Origin: Rhizobium sp. 18065
GTDB lineage: Bacteria > Pseudomonadota > Alphaproteobacteria > Rhizobiales > Rhizobiaceae
Assembly (NCBI RefSeq): GCF_902706095.1
Contig: NZ_CACSJP010000010.1
Span: 117,989 to 181,988, forward strand
Direction: 5' to 3'
Length of the DNA stretch: 64,000 bases
Each line of letters begins with the position of its first letter. The first letter of the stretch is position 1. This document shows, one piece after another, positions 32,228-41,554 of the stretch. Below the pieces are notes generated by a model that was not told where the DNA came from, did no database searches, and saw nothing but the letters and a program-made list of their open reading frames with translations. The translations under genes were made by a program, and so were the position numbers.

Positions 32228-33765
32228 CCAATCTTTAAAGTCTGGGCGTCGATCCTTGATTTGATCTCGTCAACGAGAGCGTTGATCGTGCGCTTTGCAT
32301 CGAGCTGGTGCCAGGTGATGGCGCCGGTGTCATGGGTTAACTGCAGATCCAGAATATCGGGCGTGGCATCGGAATCGCCCTTGGGCCTTGCCGCGACCCG
32401 TGCCCGCAGGATTTCTGCATCGGCCGTGAGCCAGATACCGATGAACGGCACCTTGCATTCGGTGGCCATGGCTTCGATCGCCTGGCGATCGGATTGGCGA
32501 TCAAACACGGCATTGACCAGGACGCTGCCCCCGGCCAAGACGATGGCGCGCGCCTTTTCGTTCAGCTGATCGTAGACCTTGCGGGAAATTTCCGGGCGAT
32601 AGGCCTCGGGCGGAAGGGTTTCGCTGTGGTTGGTGGAAAACATCGCCTTGCGGATCCGGTCGCTTTCAAGGATGCGCGCGCCAGGCGGTGCGCCGAAGAC
32701 CGGCGCCAGAGCTTCGGCGAGCGTTGACTTACCCGAGCCGCTGAAGCCGCCGATCGCCACGAGACAGGGGCTGGTGTCTGCGAGCAGTTTTTCCGCAAGG
32801 TGGAAGTAGGAGCGCGCGCTAGCCTTTGCTGCGCCTGAGGCATCACCGATTTCGGCGATCTGGGTGGCGGTCACATGGGCGCGAACGGCGGCGCGCACGG
32901 CCATGAAGAAGGGCAATAATGCAAAGCCGGCATCATCGCCGGTGCGATCGAGGTAGCGATTGACGACGACATTGGCGAAGTGTGGAAAGTCGCGGTGCCA
33001 GAGATCCATCAACAGGAAGGCGAGGTCATAGAGCACGTCGCAGGTGGCGATCTTTTCGTTGAAGTCGATGCAGTCGAACATGCGCGGACCTTCGGGACCA
33101 AGGAAGAGATTGCGCAGATGCAGGTCACCGTGGCAGAGCCGGACCTGTCCCTGTCTCTCCCGCTGATCCAGCAGGGCCGCGTATTGGGTCCAGGCATGCC
33201 GGAATGCCGATGTCAGGCTTGCAAGCGCGGCAGGCTCGAAGATCGTACCGGTGGCAAAGCCTGCCTCGTTGATGTCGAGCACGCCGGCCATGTTCGCCGC
33301 GCCACGTTCCGCATGACTGACCGGGGCATCCTTGTGAAAGGCGGCGATGCGTTCTGCGGTTTCCTCCAGCAGCGCTGCCGTCAGTCGTCCACCAGCGGCC
33401 ATGCGGTCGAATAGGTCGTCCTGCGCAAATCGCGTCATTTCGACCACATAGTCGAGCGGCGTGCCGTCTCCGCCAAAATGCAACGTGCCTTCCGCAGTTT
33501 GTCTGATTGTCCGAACGCCAAGATAGATTTCCGGCGCTGCCCGGCCGTTGAGCTCAAGCTCGCGTTCACAGAAATGGTGACGCAGGGCGCAGGTCGAAAA
33601 ATCGGCATAAGGCAGTTTGACGGCGCGCTTCAGCTTAAAGGCGCGGTCGCCGACCAGAAAGACGATCGAGATGTGCGTCTCGATGATCTCGACGGCATCC
33701 GAAGCACCATAGGTTTCCGGCTTGCTGAGAAAGGCAATGACAGCCGATTGGTCCTGGATTTCCAT
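32224..33765 (-). CDS. Fusion of an aminoglycoside-phosphotransferase-like domain and a P-loop kinase/ATPase
   Basis: A 513-residue fusion. Residues about 1-320 show an APH-like kinase fold, with RVRLCHGDLHLRNLFLG (catalytic HGDLHxxN) and DCIDFNEK (metal-binding Asp). Residues about 335-513 carry a Walker A motif, GGFSGSGKSTLAEAL, and the pattern of small nucleotide/gluconate-type kinases. Such fusions are found in many proteobacteria but their substrate is not known. Drug resistance should not be assumed. Start at 33765 is the first ATG in frame after stop; a strong site is not obvious. Confidence 0.8.
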   Translation of the reverse strand: MEIQDQSAVIAFLSKPETYGASDAVEIIETHISIVFLVGDRAFKLKRAVKLPYADFSTCALRHHFCERELELNGRAAPEIYLGVRTIRQTAEGTLHFGGDGTPLDYVVEMTRFAQDDLFDRMAAGGRLTAALLEETAERIAAFHKDAPVSHAERGAANMAGVLDINEAGFATGTIFEPAALASLTSAFRHAWTQYAALLDQRERQGQVRLCHGDLHLRNLFLGPEGPRMFDCIDFNEKIATCDVLYDLAFLLMDLWHRDFPHFANVVVNRYLDRTGDDAGFALLPFFMAVRAAVRAHVTATQIAEIGDASGAAKASARSYFHLAEKLLADTSPCLVAIGGFSGSGKSTLAEALAPVFGAPPGARILESDRIRKAMFSTNHSETLPPEAYRPEISRKVYDQLNEKARAIVLAGGSVLVNAVFDRQSDRQAIEAMATECKVPFIGIWLTADAEILRARVAARPKGDSDATPDILDLQLTHDTGAITWHQLDAKRTINALVDEIKSRIDAQTLKIG

Positions 33766-33856
33766 ATGCTCACCTGCAAGCGCATTCCGATGCAGGAGCT
33801 TCGCCGATTTCAGCGGTGATGGCCAGAGCGGGGTCCGGCGGCTGTCGTTCAGATAA

Positions 33857-33896
33857 AAATCGGTCCGGCGGCAATGAGATGCCGCCGGACCGATTT
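33857..33896 (-). terminator. Intrinsic terminator of the amaA-amaB-like operon
   Basis: Long perfect arms (17 bp, core CGGTCCGGCGGCA) with loop ATGAGA, beginning 4 nt past the amaB stop; on the minus strand the stem runs out into ATTTTTATC. Read from the minus strand this is a strong intrinsic terminator. Confidence 0.85.
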
Positions 33897-33900
33897 CAGC

Positions 33901-35442
33901 TTATTCGATATCGAACTTGACGCCCTGGGCGAGCGGCAGGGTGCGTCCGTAGTTGATGGTGTTCGTCGCACGGCGCATATAGGCCTTCCAGCTGTCCGAG
34001 CCGGATTCGCGGCCACCGCCGGTTTCCTTCTCGCCGCCGAATGCGCCGCCGATTTCCGCACCCGACGGGCCGATATTGACATTGGCAATACCGCAATCGG
34101 AGCCACGGTCGGAAACGAAGGCTTCGGCCTCGCGAATATCGTTGGTGAAGATCGACGAGGACAGGCCCTGCGGAACGGCGTTGTTCAAAGCCAGCGCGTC
34201 GTCGAAGTCCTTGTATTTGATGACATAGAGGATCGGGGCGAAGGTTTCGTCGACGACCGGACCTGTCTGTTCCGGCATTTCGACCAGCGACGGGCGAACG
34301 TAGTAGGCGTCCTGTGCCTCGTCGGCGAGCGCGCGCTCACCGCCGGATACCTTGCCGCCAGCTGCTTTCGCCGCATCGAGTGCCTTCTGCATGCGCTCAT
34401 AGGCGCCCTTGTCGATCAGCGGACCGACCAGCTTGCCGGCTTCCAGCGGGTTGCCGATGGTAACCGATCCATAGGCCTTGATCAGGCGCGGGACCAACGT
34501 GTCGTAAATGCTTTCGTGGACGAAGAGGCGGCGCAGCGAGGTGCAACGCTGACCGGCGGTGCCCATGGCGGCAAAGGCGACGCCGCGCAGGGTGAGGTCG
34601 AGATCGGCGCTCGGGGCGACGATCGCGGCATTGTTGCCGCCGAGTTCGAGAATGCTGCGGCCGAAACGCTGCGCGACGCGCGGACCGACGGTGCGGCCCA
34701 TGACGGTCGAGCCGGTCGCGGAGACGAGGGGAACCTTCGGGTTGTCGACGAGGACTTCACCGATGTCACGGCCGCCGATCAACAGGGTCGAGAGATTGGC
34801 CGGAGCCTTGCCGCCCTGGGCGACATAGCGCTTGACGGCCTTGTCGAAGATTGCCTGGGTGGCAATGGCGGTGAGAGGGGTCTTTTCCGACGGCTTCCAG
34901 ACAGTGGAATTGCCGCAAACCAGCGCCAGCGCCGCGTTCCACGACCAGACGGCAACCGGGAAATTGAAGGCCGAGATGATGCCGGTAACGCCAAGCGGGT
35001 GCCAGGTTTCCATCATCCGGTGCTCGGAGCGCTCGGTGGCGATGGTCAGGCCGTAGAGCTGGCGCGACAGGCCGACGGCGAAATCGCAGATGTCGATCAT
35101 TTCCTGGACTTCGCCCAGTCCCTCGGATGTGACCTTGCCGACTTCGATCGACACGAGGCGGCCAAGGGCATCTTTGGCGGCGCGCAGTTCCTCGCCGAGC
35201 AGGCGGATCAGTTCGCCACGCTGCGGTGCAGGAACCAGACGCCATTCGAGGAATGCCTGATGCGCGGCGTCGATGGCCGTCTTCGTGTCGCCGGCGGAGA
35301 TTTCGACGAGGGCTGCGAGCTTTTCGCCATTGATCGGCGAGCGGACGGTGAGCGTGCCGCCTTCGAGCGCCTTGGCGTCGACGCCAAAGGTTGCCATCAG
35401 CGAGACGGTTTCTGCCGCAAGGTTGAGGTTTGCGAGGGTCAT
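33901..35442 (-). CDS. amaB: Alpha-aminoadipic semialdehyde (piperideine-6-carboxylate) dehydrogenase
   Basis: A 513-residue aldehyde dehydrogenase of the ALDH7 group. It oxidises alpha-aminoadipate semialdehyde (in equilibrium with piperideine-6-carboxylate) to alpha-aminoadipate. Seen: SILELGGNNAAIV with the general base Glu, GTAGQRCTSLRR with the catalytic Cys300, and WNAALALVCGN, typical of ALDH7. The start at 35442 follows AAGGA; longer readings run into the upstream gap. The upstream oxidase gene (38 nt away) is the probable source of its substrate. Confidence 0.86.
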   Translation of the reverse strand: MTLANLNLAAETVSLMATFGVDAKALEGGTLTVRSPINGEKLAALVEISAGDTKTAIDAAHQAFLEWRLVPAPQRGELIRLLGEELRAAKDALGRLVSIEVGKVTSEGLGEVQEMIDICDFAVGLSRQLYGLTIATERSEHRMMETWHPLGVTGIISAFNFPVAVWSWNAALALVCGNSTVWKPSEKTPLTAIATQAIFDKAVKRYVAQGGKAPANLSTLLIGGRDIGEVLVDNPKVPLVSATGSTVMGRTVGPRVAQRFGRSILELGGNNAAIVAPSADLDLTLRGVAFAAMGTAGQRCTSLRRLFVHESIYDTLVPRLIKAYGSVTIGNPLEAGKLVGPLIDKGAYERMQKALDAAKAAGGKVSGGERALADEAQDAYYVRPSLVEMPEQTGPVVDETFAPILYVIKYKDFDDALALNNAVPQGLSSSIFTNDIREAEAFVSDRGSDCGIANVNIGPSGAEIGGAFGGEKETGGGRESGSDSWKAYMRRATNTINYGRTLPLAQGVKFDIE

Positions 35443-35480
35443 GGTGGTCCTTCCGTCAGGTCTTTTCAGATCGAGTGAGT

Positions 35481-36776
35481 TCAAAATCGTGCGCCGGCCA
35501 GATGCGCCACCTGGGCGCCGGCTTCGTACCATGCTTCCTTCAGGGTGCGGAAGGCAGGCGCTTGCGGATCGGTCAGGGGCAGCGGCAATTGCTCTTCGCT
35601 GATCTGGCCGAGAATGTGGCCTGCCAGCGTTTTGCCGAAGACTGTCCCGGGCGCGATGCCGCGGCCGTTGTAGCCGGAAAATCCGATGACGCCGGGAGCG
35701 AATTTGTGGAAACGCGGCAGGGCGTTGCTGGTCATGCCGATCTTGCCATACCATTCGCATTCAAAGGCGATGTCGCCGATTTGCGGGAAAATCGACTTCA
35801 AAGCGCGGTGGGCCCAGGATTTATGCACGGTCAGTCCGCTGCCGCGCAAGGCGCCGACACTGCCGAAGACCAGTCGTCCGGCCTGATCCATGCGAAACGA
35901 GGACAGGATGTCCTTGGTGTCCCAGCAGCCCTGGCGCTCGGCAAGAATTGTCTTGCGCAGGTTGTCGCTGAGCGGAACGGTGGCGAAATTGAAATAGGGC
36001 AGGTGGACCTGCTCTTCGCGCACGGCCTTGAACGGCCCTTCGCTGTAGGCATCGGTCGCAACGATCACCCATTGCGCCGTGACACTGCCGTCGGCGGTTG
36101 CGACGCGCCAGCCATTGCCGTGTGTGTCACTACGGCGGTCGCAGCCCGTGACGGGGCTCGACGTGTGCAGCGTGGCGCCCGCTTTCATGGCGGCAGTTGC
36201 CAGGCCGCGGGCATAGGCGAGGGGTTGCAAGGTGCCTGCCCGTTTGTCGAGCAGTGAACCGGCATAAACGCCGGTGCCGATCTTGCGTTCCGTTTCGCCA
36301 GCACTCAGCAGTTCCACCGGCGCGCCGCGACGCTGCCACTGTTCGGCACGTGCCTCGATTTCCTTTTGGCCTGTGGCGCCAACGGAACAATGCAGGGTGC
36401 CTGCGCGCTCCAACTCGCAGGCAATGCCATGCCGGTCGATAATGTCCATCACGGCGGCGGGACCATTTCCCAGCAGATCCAGCAGGCGCTCGCCATGGAT
36501 TGCGCCAAGTTCGCCGGGCAGATCGTCGGGCATGACCCACATGCCGGCATTGATCAATCCGACATTGCGACCCGCACCGCCGAAACCGATCTCCTTGCCT
36601 TCAAGCAGGATGACGCTGGTGCCGCTTTCAGCGAGATGCAGCGCGGCAGACAGGCCGGTATAGCCGCCGCCGACGATGACCACGTCGGCCTTGTGCTCGC
36701 CCACCAGCTTTGTCGTCTTCGGGGCGGCGGGAGCGGTCTTTTCCCAAAGACCGTGGGATCGCGGATCATTCAGCAT
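35481..36776 (-). CDS. amaA: FAD-dependent oxidoreductase, L-pipecolate oxidase-like (AmaA)
   Basis: A 431-residue DAO-type flavoprotein. The FAD motif DVVIVGGGYTGLSAALHLAE is near residues 30-50, and IGFSGYNGRGIAPGTVFGKTLAGHIL is near the C terminus. In Pseudomonas, AmaA oxidises L-pipecolate to piperideine-6-carboxylate, which AmaB then oxidises; here the same two genes sit in the same order in one operon, which supports that role. The DAO family is broad, so another amine substrate (for example a polyamine or sarcosine-type compound) is possible. Confidence 0.75.
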   Translation of the reverse strand: MLNDPRSHGLWEKTAPAAPKTTKLVGEHKADVVIVGGGYTGLSAALHLAESGTSVILLEGKEIGFGGAGRNVGLINAGMWVMPDDLPGELGAIHGERLLDLLGNGPAAVMDIIDRHGIACELERAGTLHCSVGATGQKEIEARAEQWQRRGAPVELLSAGETERKIGTGVYAGSLLDKRAGTLQPLAYARGLATAAMKAGATLHTSSPVTGCDRRSDTHGNGWRVATADGSVTAQWVIVATDAYSEGPFKAVREEQVHLPYFNFATVPLSDNLRKTILAERQGCWDTKDILSSFRMDQAGRLVFGSVGALRGSGLTVHKSWAHRALKSIFPQIGDIAFECEWYGKIGMTSNALPRFHKFAPGVIGFSGYNGRGIAPGTVFGKTLAGHILGQISEEQLPLPLTDPQAPAFRTLKEAWYEAGAQVAHLAGARF

Positions 36777-36962
36777 GGCGGGCCTTGGGGTCAGCAGGTG
36801 TGGTGTCGGTCTCAGGCAGAAAGCAGGGTCGAAAATGTCGAGATCCGCCTGCGGATTCTTGGTGACATCATTCCGATCCGTACAGTCTTGAGATATCTAG
36901 AAGAGGAAACTAACGCGTTCCAGCGATAATTACTCAAGAGATCATTCCTAAAAGGCATAACC

Positions 36963-37859
36963 ATGCTGTCGCCCCGGCGCTTTCTTCCGTCTTTGTCATT
37001 GCTTACGGCGTTCGAGGCCGCCGCCCGTACCGGCAGTATCACGGCGGCGGCGCGCGAGCTCGACCTCACCCAGAGTGCGGTCAGCCGTCAGATCAAGGCG
37101 CTGGAAAACCAGATCGGCGTCGAACTCTTTCTGCGCGAACGCCAGACCATACGATTGACGATGGCTGGCGAGAGTTATGCGCGCGAGATCCGCGAGGCGC
37201 TGCGGCGCATTTCCAGCGCTTCGCTGAACCTGCGCGCCAATCCAAACGGAGGCACGCTGAACCTGGCGATTCTGCCGACCTTCGGCGCGCGCTGGCTTGC
37301 TCCGCGCCTCGGACAGTTCCTGGCTGCCCATCCGGGCATCACGATCAATCTGGTCACGCGGTTATCGCCGTTCGACTTCCGGCTGGATTCGATCGATGCG
37401 GCCATTCATTTCGGCGATCCGGCCTGGCCGGGCGCTGAACTGACGTTTCTGATGCAGGAAAAGACCTTGCCGGCCTGCAGTCCGCAATTCCGGCAAGCAC
37501 ATGGCATTGCCGAGCCGGCGGATCTTTTGTCGGTGCCGTTGTTGCATCTGACCACCCGGCCGGATGCGTGGGAGCGCTGGTTCACCGAAAACGGCGTCGG
37601 TTTCGACAGTGTGCATGGCATGCTGTTCGATCAGTTCGCAACCGCCTCGCAGGCAGCGATCGGCGGACTGGGCGTTGCACTTTTGCCGACATTCCTGATC
37701 CAGGAGGAGTTGAAGCGCGGAGAACTGGTGGCGGCGGTGGACCGCCCGATGCAGAGTGCCCAACGCTACTATCTCGCGTTTCCGCGGGAACGGGCGGCGT
37801 ATCCGCCACTGGTCACGTTCCGCGAGTGGATTGTGCGGGAACTGGCCGGCACGCAATAG
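36963..37859 (+). CDS. LysR-family regulator divergent from the amaA-amaB operon
   Basis: A 298-residue LysR protein with an N-terminal helix-turn-helix (SITAAARELDLTQSAVSRQIKALENQIGVELF, about 18-50) and a type 2 effector domain. It is divergent from amaA (186 bp between starts), so control of the amaAB operon is probable. It resembles the LysR regulator of gcdH in this window, so the two could be paralogues that split control of lysine breakdown. An AGATATCT palindrome (36891) lies in the gap. Confidence 0.86.
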   Translation: MLSPRRFLPSLSLLTAFEAAARTGSITAAARELDLTQSAVSRQIKALENQIGVELFLRERQTIRLTMAGESYAREIREALRRISSASLNLRANPNGGTLNLAILPTFGARWLAPRLGQFLAAHPGITINLVTRLSPFDFRLDSIDAAIHFGDPAWPGAELTFLMQEKTLPACSPQFRQAHGIAEPADLLSVPLLHLTTRPDAWERWFTENGVGFDSVHGMLFDQFATASQAAIGGLGVALLPTFLIQEELKRGELVAAVDRPMQSAQRYYLAFPRERAAYPPLVTFREWIVRELAGTQ

Positions 37860-37880
37860 AGGCGCAATAGAGCGAGGGCT

Positions 37881-38297
37881 TTATGCGGCCAGGCTCGCGG
37901 TCTTCGCGGTAGCAAGCAAGAGGGCGAAGCCCAGATGGGTCAGATGATGCAGCGTCTGGTCGATGCCGAGCAGCCACCAGAAACAGGAGCGGTCAGGCGT
38001 CATGGTCATGTGCAGCTGGATCCGGGCCTTGCCGCGATCGATCAGGCCGTGAATGACGATATCGACAAGGGCAAGCCAGGCGAGGCCGGGCGCGATTGCC
38101 AGCGTGATCAGCAGTGTTGCCAGCCCATGGATCGCGACGTGAATCGCCAGCGGCAAAACCCAGTCTTGCGAGCGTTCCTTGCCTTTGGCCATCCAGGCCG
38201 TCTGCAGCAGAAAGTCAGCCACCCATTGTTTGACGAGGAACAGGACGAGGCCCCAGATCATCCAGTGGGTCGATATTTGCTCGGGCAGGGTGGGCAT
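37881..38297 (-). CDS. DUF3307 family membrane protein
   Basis: A 138-residue membrane protein with three or four helices and the DUF3307 pattern, including LVKQWVADFLLQTAWMAKGK near the start and IHGLIDRGKARIQLHM with QTLHHLTHLGFALLL in the second half. The conserved His and Asp residues suggest a metal or substrate site, but the function is unknown. The ATG at 38297 starts just before the first helix. It is opposed to the LysR gene. Confidence 0.8.
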   Translation of the reverse strand: MPTLPEQISTHWMIWGLVLFLVKQWVADFLLQTAWMAKGKERSQDWVLPLAIHVAIHGLATLLITLAIAPGLAWLALVDIVIHGLIDRGKARIQLHMTMTPDRSCFWWLLGIDQTLHHLTHLGFALLLATAKTASLAA

Positions 38298-38469
38298 GCT
38301 GTGTCTTTCGCCATGTCGGTCGGAGATGACGATAGACCACAGTTTCAAGCGATGTGAAGATCGCTTTTCGTTTCGTCTGGTTCTAGCTTTTCGCTTTGTT
38401 TCGCCGACCAGTGCATTTCGCTGACCGGCGTTAGCTGGTTGGAAGCATTTGTTGGACTGTCTTGCCGGC

Positions 38470-41397
38470 TCACCAGCCCTCGGAAAGCACTTTTTCCAGC
38501 ATGTCTGCGAAGAAGTCGGCGCTTTCAGCCGTGAGGCAAAGAGGCGGCTTTATTTTCAGAACGTTAAGATGGTCGCCTGTGGGTTGCATGATGACGCCCA
38601 GGTTCAGCAACCTGTCGCATATGTTCGCTGTTTCGTCGGTCGCCGGTTCGAGCGTTTCGCGATCGCGGACAAATTCGAGGCCGAGATAAAGGCCCATACC
38701 GTGGACGGCGCCGACAAGGGGGAAGCGCTGGCCAAGTGCCTCCAGCCGTCGCTTCAGATGGTCGCCTACGTCGCGGGCATTTTGCTGCAGCTTTTCGTCG
38801 GCCATGATGTCGAGAACGGTCATGCCGACGACGCAACTGACCGGACTGCCACCCGACGAGGAGAAGAAATAGCCTTCCTTCTCCAGGCTGTCGGCAATCT
38901 CGCGCCGGGTGATGACCGCGCCGAGTGGCTGGCCGTTTCCCATGCCCTTGGCGGTCGTGATGATGTCCGGAACGACGCCCTGCTGTTCGAAACCCCAGAA
39001 ATGATGACCCAGGCGGCCATAGCCGACCTGCACCTCGTCGGCGATGCATAGGCCACCGCGTTCACGGATGCTGGCATAGACCTGCCGGAGATAGCCGGCA
39101 GGTAGCGGAATGCCGCCAGCATTGCCATAGACGCTTTCTGCGATGAAACCGGCGAGACCCTGACCGCTTTCCCCGATTTCAGCGAGTTTCTCTTCTACCG
39201 CCGTCACATAGCCTTCCGTTGCGTTCTCGCCACGGAATTTGCCGCGATATGTGTTGGGCGAGAGCACCGGATGTACCCAGCCTGGACGGGTTTCCAGGGC
39301 GCGTGGGTTATCAGCAATCGACGTCGAGACGGCGTCGCTGGCGACTGTCCAGCCGTGATAGGCTTCCAGAAGACTGACGATGTTGCGGTGGCCGCTATAC
39401 GCCCAGGCCAGCCGGAGGGCCAGATCCACGGCTTCGGAACCGCTGTTGACCAGGAAGACGGTGTCCAGACCATCGGGCGCGAGCGCGGCAAGGCGATCGG
39501 AAAATTCGGCAACAGCCGCATAGTGGAAACGGGAATTGGTGTTGAGCATCGACCATTGCCGGCCGGCGGCTGCGGCAAGCTTCGGGTGACCATGACCGAG
39601 AATGGTGACGTTGTTGACCATGTCCAGATAGGACCTGCCCTTTACGTCGAACATATGCTCCTTCCAGCCACGTTCGATCTGTGGCGGCTCGGCATAGTAG
39701 TTCTTCTGCGGCTTGGCGAAGCTTTTCTGCCGGCGCACGAGCAAGGTCTCGCTTTGCAGGTCGGGCGCATCGACCCCAACGCCCAGCATCAGGGAGGGTG
39801 ATGGGCAGATCTTGCGCCAGACGTCGCTCTGGTGCGGTTTGGCAAACAGCGGCGGAACAAGGTCGGGGTCGCGGCAGAGTTGGATGCGCAGTCCGCCGAT
39901 GCCGCCCTCAGCCCCTGCAACGACACCGATGCTGTCGCCGGCGTTTACAGCCGTGCCGTCGTCCAGGGCGCAGTCGATGCCATCGAGATGCAGGGATACG
40001 TTCTGGCTCGACAGAATGAGATGGTGGCCGTCGCGAATGATCGTCGCATCGAAAGGGGCGACTGCTTCGGTCGCAGCCGGCAGGCAGATGTCGATGTGAA
40101 GCGCGAAGGTCGCCGGCGCTGTGGCAGACAGGGTGCGGGTATAGGAGAGGCGATACTCGCCGTAACGTGTCGAGGCTATGCCAGTCTCAGCGGCGGCGCG
40201 GGCCAACAGTTTCCAGTCGATCTCCTGATCGGCCCAGTTGTCGCGCACGAGATCGGGGCTTGTCACGCTGAGGTCGGTCAGGCGCATCTGGTCAGGGGTG
40301 ATGCCCGGCAGCAGCGGATGTGCAAAGACGAGTTCGGGGCCGGTCAATTCGAAACCGGCTGCCTTGAGGATAGCCGTTTCCATCAATGAGAACGGGGCGG
40401 AGGTCGCGACCTCGAACATTTCCCGTTCATGGGCCGCATTGCCGATCACATAGTCATTGTCGGGATCGATGGCCAGTTGCTGCTCGGTGCTGGCGACGAG
40501 AACGCCGGACCGTGCGACAATCAACGGCCAGAGCGCCATCAACTCTTCCTTGGTCAGGGGGTAGCGCTCCTGAAAGGCCGTGACGGCAGGGAGAATGTAG
40601 AAGGGATCGCCATCGGCATGATGCAGAAGGGCCGTGCAGGTCACGGCGAGGTCCGCGACCAGCCAGCCGTTGAGGATGTCGCCAAAATCGATGACGCCAT
40701 CGGGGATCAGGCGACCATTGGCATTGCGGCGCGTGACCACATTGTCGTCGGTGATGTCGTGGTGGATGGGCTGGATGCGCAGGCTGGCTGCCAGTGGCTG
40801 GATATGCTTGACCGCAAGGATCATCGCCTTGGCAATCTGATCGCGGCGCTGGTGGTCGGTCACCGATTTCAGCAGATGCAGGGCGACAGGGCCGGCCCGC
40901 CGCAGATCCCATTGCAGATCGCGATCGAGGCCCGGATGCGAAAAATCTCGCAATCCGAGTGCAACGGAGGCCGCGACATCGCCGAATGCCGCGACGACTT
41001 CCGGCGCCAAGTGCTTGTGGCGGGTGAGGGGTTCGCCATCGAGATAGGTCAGCACGCGGGCGCGGTAGTCCTCCCCGTTGACCTCCACGGAGAGGATTTC
41101 CTCGCCGGTGAGTGCCGGTATCAACTCGGGAACGCGCAGATCGAGACCGCATTGGGCCAGATGGCGCATGGCTTCATTCTGCGCCTCAAGCTCGTCGCCT
41201 GCATATTCCGCGCGGCAAATCTTGAGGACGAAGCGCTCAGGACCGGTATCGATCAGATAGTTGCGGTCCTGCTGGCTGCCCAATTCGCGGATCGGGCCGT
41301 TGAAGCCATAGATATCGCTCAGGATTCGGGTCGCATCCGCTTCCGAAAAATTCGGACGCGGAAGCTCTGCACGCTGGAAGAGAGCGGAATCGGCCAT
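38470..41397 (-). CDS. Three-part fusion: APH-like kinase, M23-like domain, class III PLP-dependent enzyme
   Basis: A 975-residue fusion. Residues about 20-330 are an APH-like kinase (catalytic HHDITDDN, Asp214; IDFGDIL for metal). Residues about 430-530 resemble the lysostaphin/M23 beta fold (HLDGIDCALDDGTAVNAGD). Residues about 545-975 are a class III aminotransferase-fold enzyme (TAKGMGNGQPLG, PLP Lys817) closest in pattern to ethanolamine-phosphate/phosphohydroxylysine phospho-lyases. In mammals a kinase and phospho-lyase convert 5-hydroxylysine to aminoadipate semialdehyde. The same chemistry here would feed AmaB, encoded 3 kb away. Ethanolamine degradation is the main alternative. Confidence 0.8.
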   Translation of the reverse strand: MADSALFQRAELPRPNFSEADATRILSDIYGFNGPIRELGSQQDRNYLIDTGPERFVLKICRAEYAGDELEAQNEAMRHLAQCGLDLRVPELIPALTGEEILSVEVNGEDYRARVLTYLDGEPLTRHKHLAPEVVAAFGDVAASVALGLRDFSHPGLDRDLQWDLRRAGPVALHLLKSVTDHQRRDQIAKAMILAVKHIQPLAASLRIQPIHHDITDDNVVTRRNANGRLIPDGVIDFGDILNGWLVADLAVTCTALLHHADGDPFYILPAVTAFQERYPLTKEELMALWPLIVARSGVLVASTEQQLAIDPDNDYVIGNAAHEREMFEVATSAPFSLMETAILKAAGFELTGPELVFAHPLLPGITPDQMRLTDLSVTSPDLVRDNWADQEIDWKLLARAAAETGIASTRYGEYRLSYTRTLSATAPATFALHIDICLPAATEAVAPFDATIIRDGHHLILSSQNVSLHLDGIDCALDDGTAVNAGDSIGVVAGAEGGIGGLRIQLCRDPDLVPPLFAKPHQSDVWRKICPSPSLMLGVGVDAPDLQSETLLVRRQKSFAKPQKNYYAEPPQIERGWKEHMFDVKGRSYLDMVNNVTILGHGHPKLAAAAGRQWSMLNTNSRFHYAAVAEFSDRLAALAPDGLDTVFLVNSGSEAVDLALRLAWAYSGHRNIVSLLEAYHGWTVASDAVSTSIADNPRALETRPGWVHPVLSPNTYRGKFRGENATEGYVTAVEEKLAEIGESGQGLAGFIAESVYGNAGGIPLPAGYLRQVYASIRERGGLCIADEVQVGYGRLGHHFWGFEQQGVVPDIITTAKGMGNGQPLGAVITRREIADSLEKEGYFFSSSGGSPVSCVVGMTVLDIMADEKLQQNARDVGDHLKRRLEALGQRFPLVGAVHGMGLYLGLEFVRDRETLEPATDETANICDRLLNLGVIMQPTGDHLNVLKIKPPLCLTAESADFFADMLEKVLSEGW

Positions 41398-41554
41398 GCT
41401 TGTTTTCCCTCGGAATCACAATCGAGAGATTAGCAGAGAGCGTGCCTGCGTCTATCCCGCTCATTGAGGCTGCCGTCCGTGGCTGCATGTGCTGGATATG
41501 AGCACGATCGGCAAGGCGGCAGAGGCACATTGGCCCCTGCCTGGATAGCGTGCC

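Noticed and set aside
32224..33765. Aminoglycoside resistance gene
   Set aside because: Only the kinase fold is shared; the fusion with a P-loop domain and the chromosomal metabolic setting do not suggest resistance.
33874..35478. 534-codon plus-strand reading opposite amaB
   Set aside because: Shadow of the aldehyde dehydrogenase gene; the product is low-complexity with many Arg, Gly and Asp and no recognisable domain.
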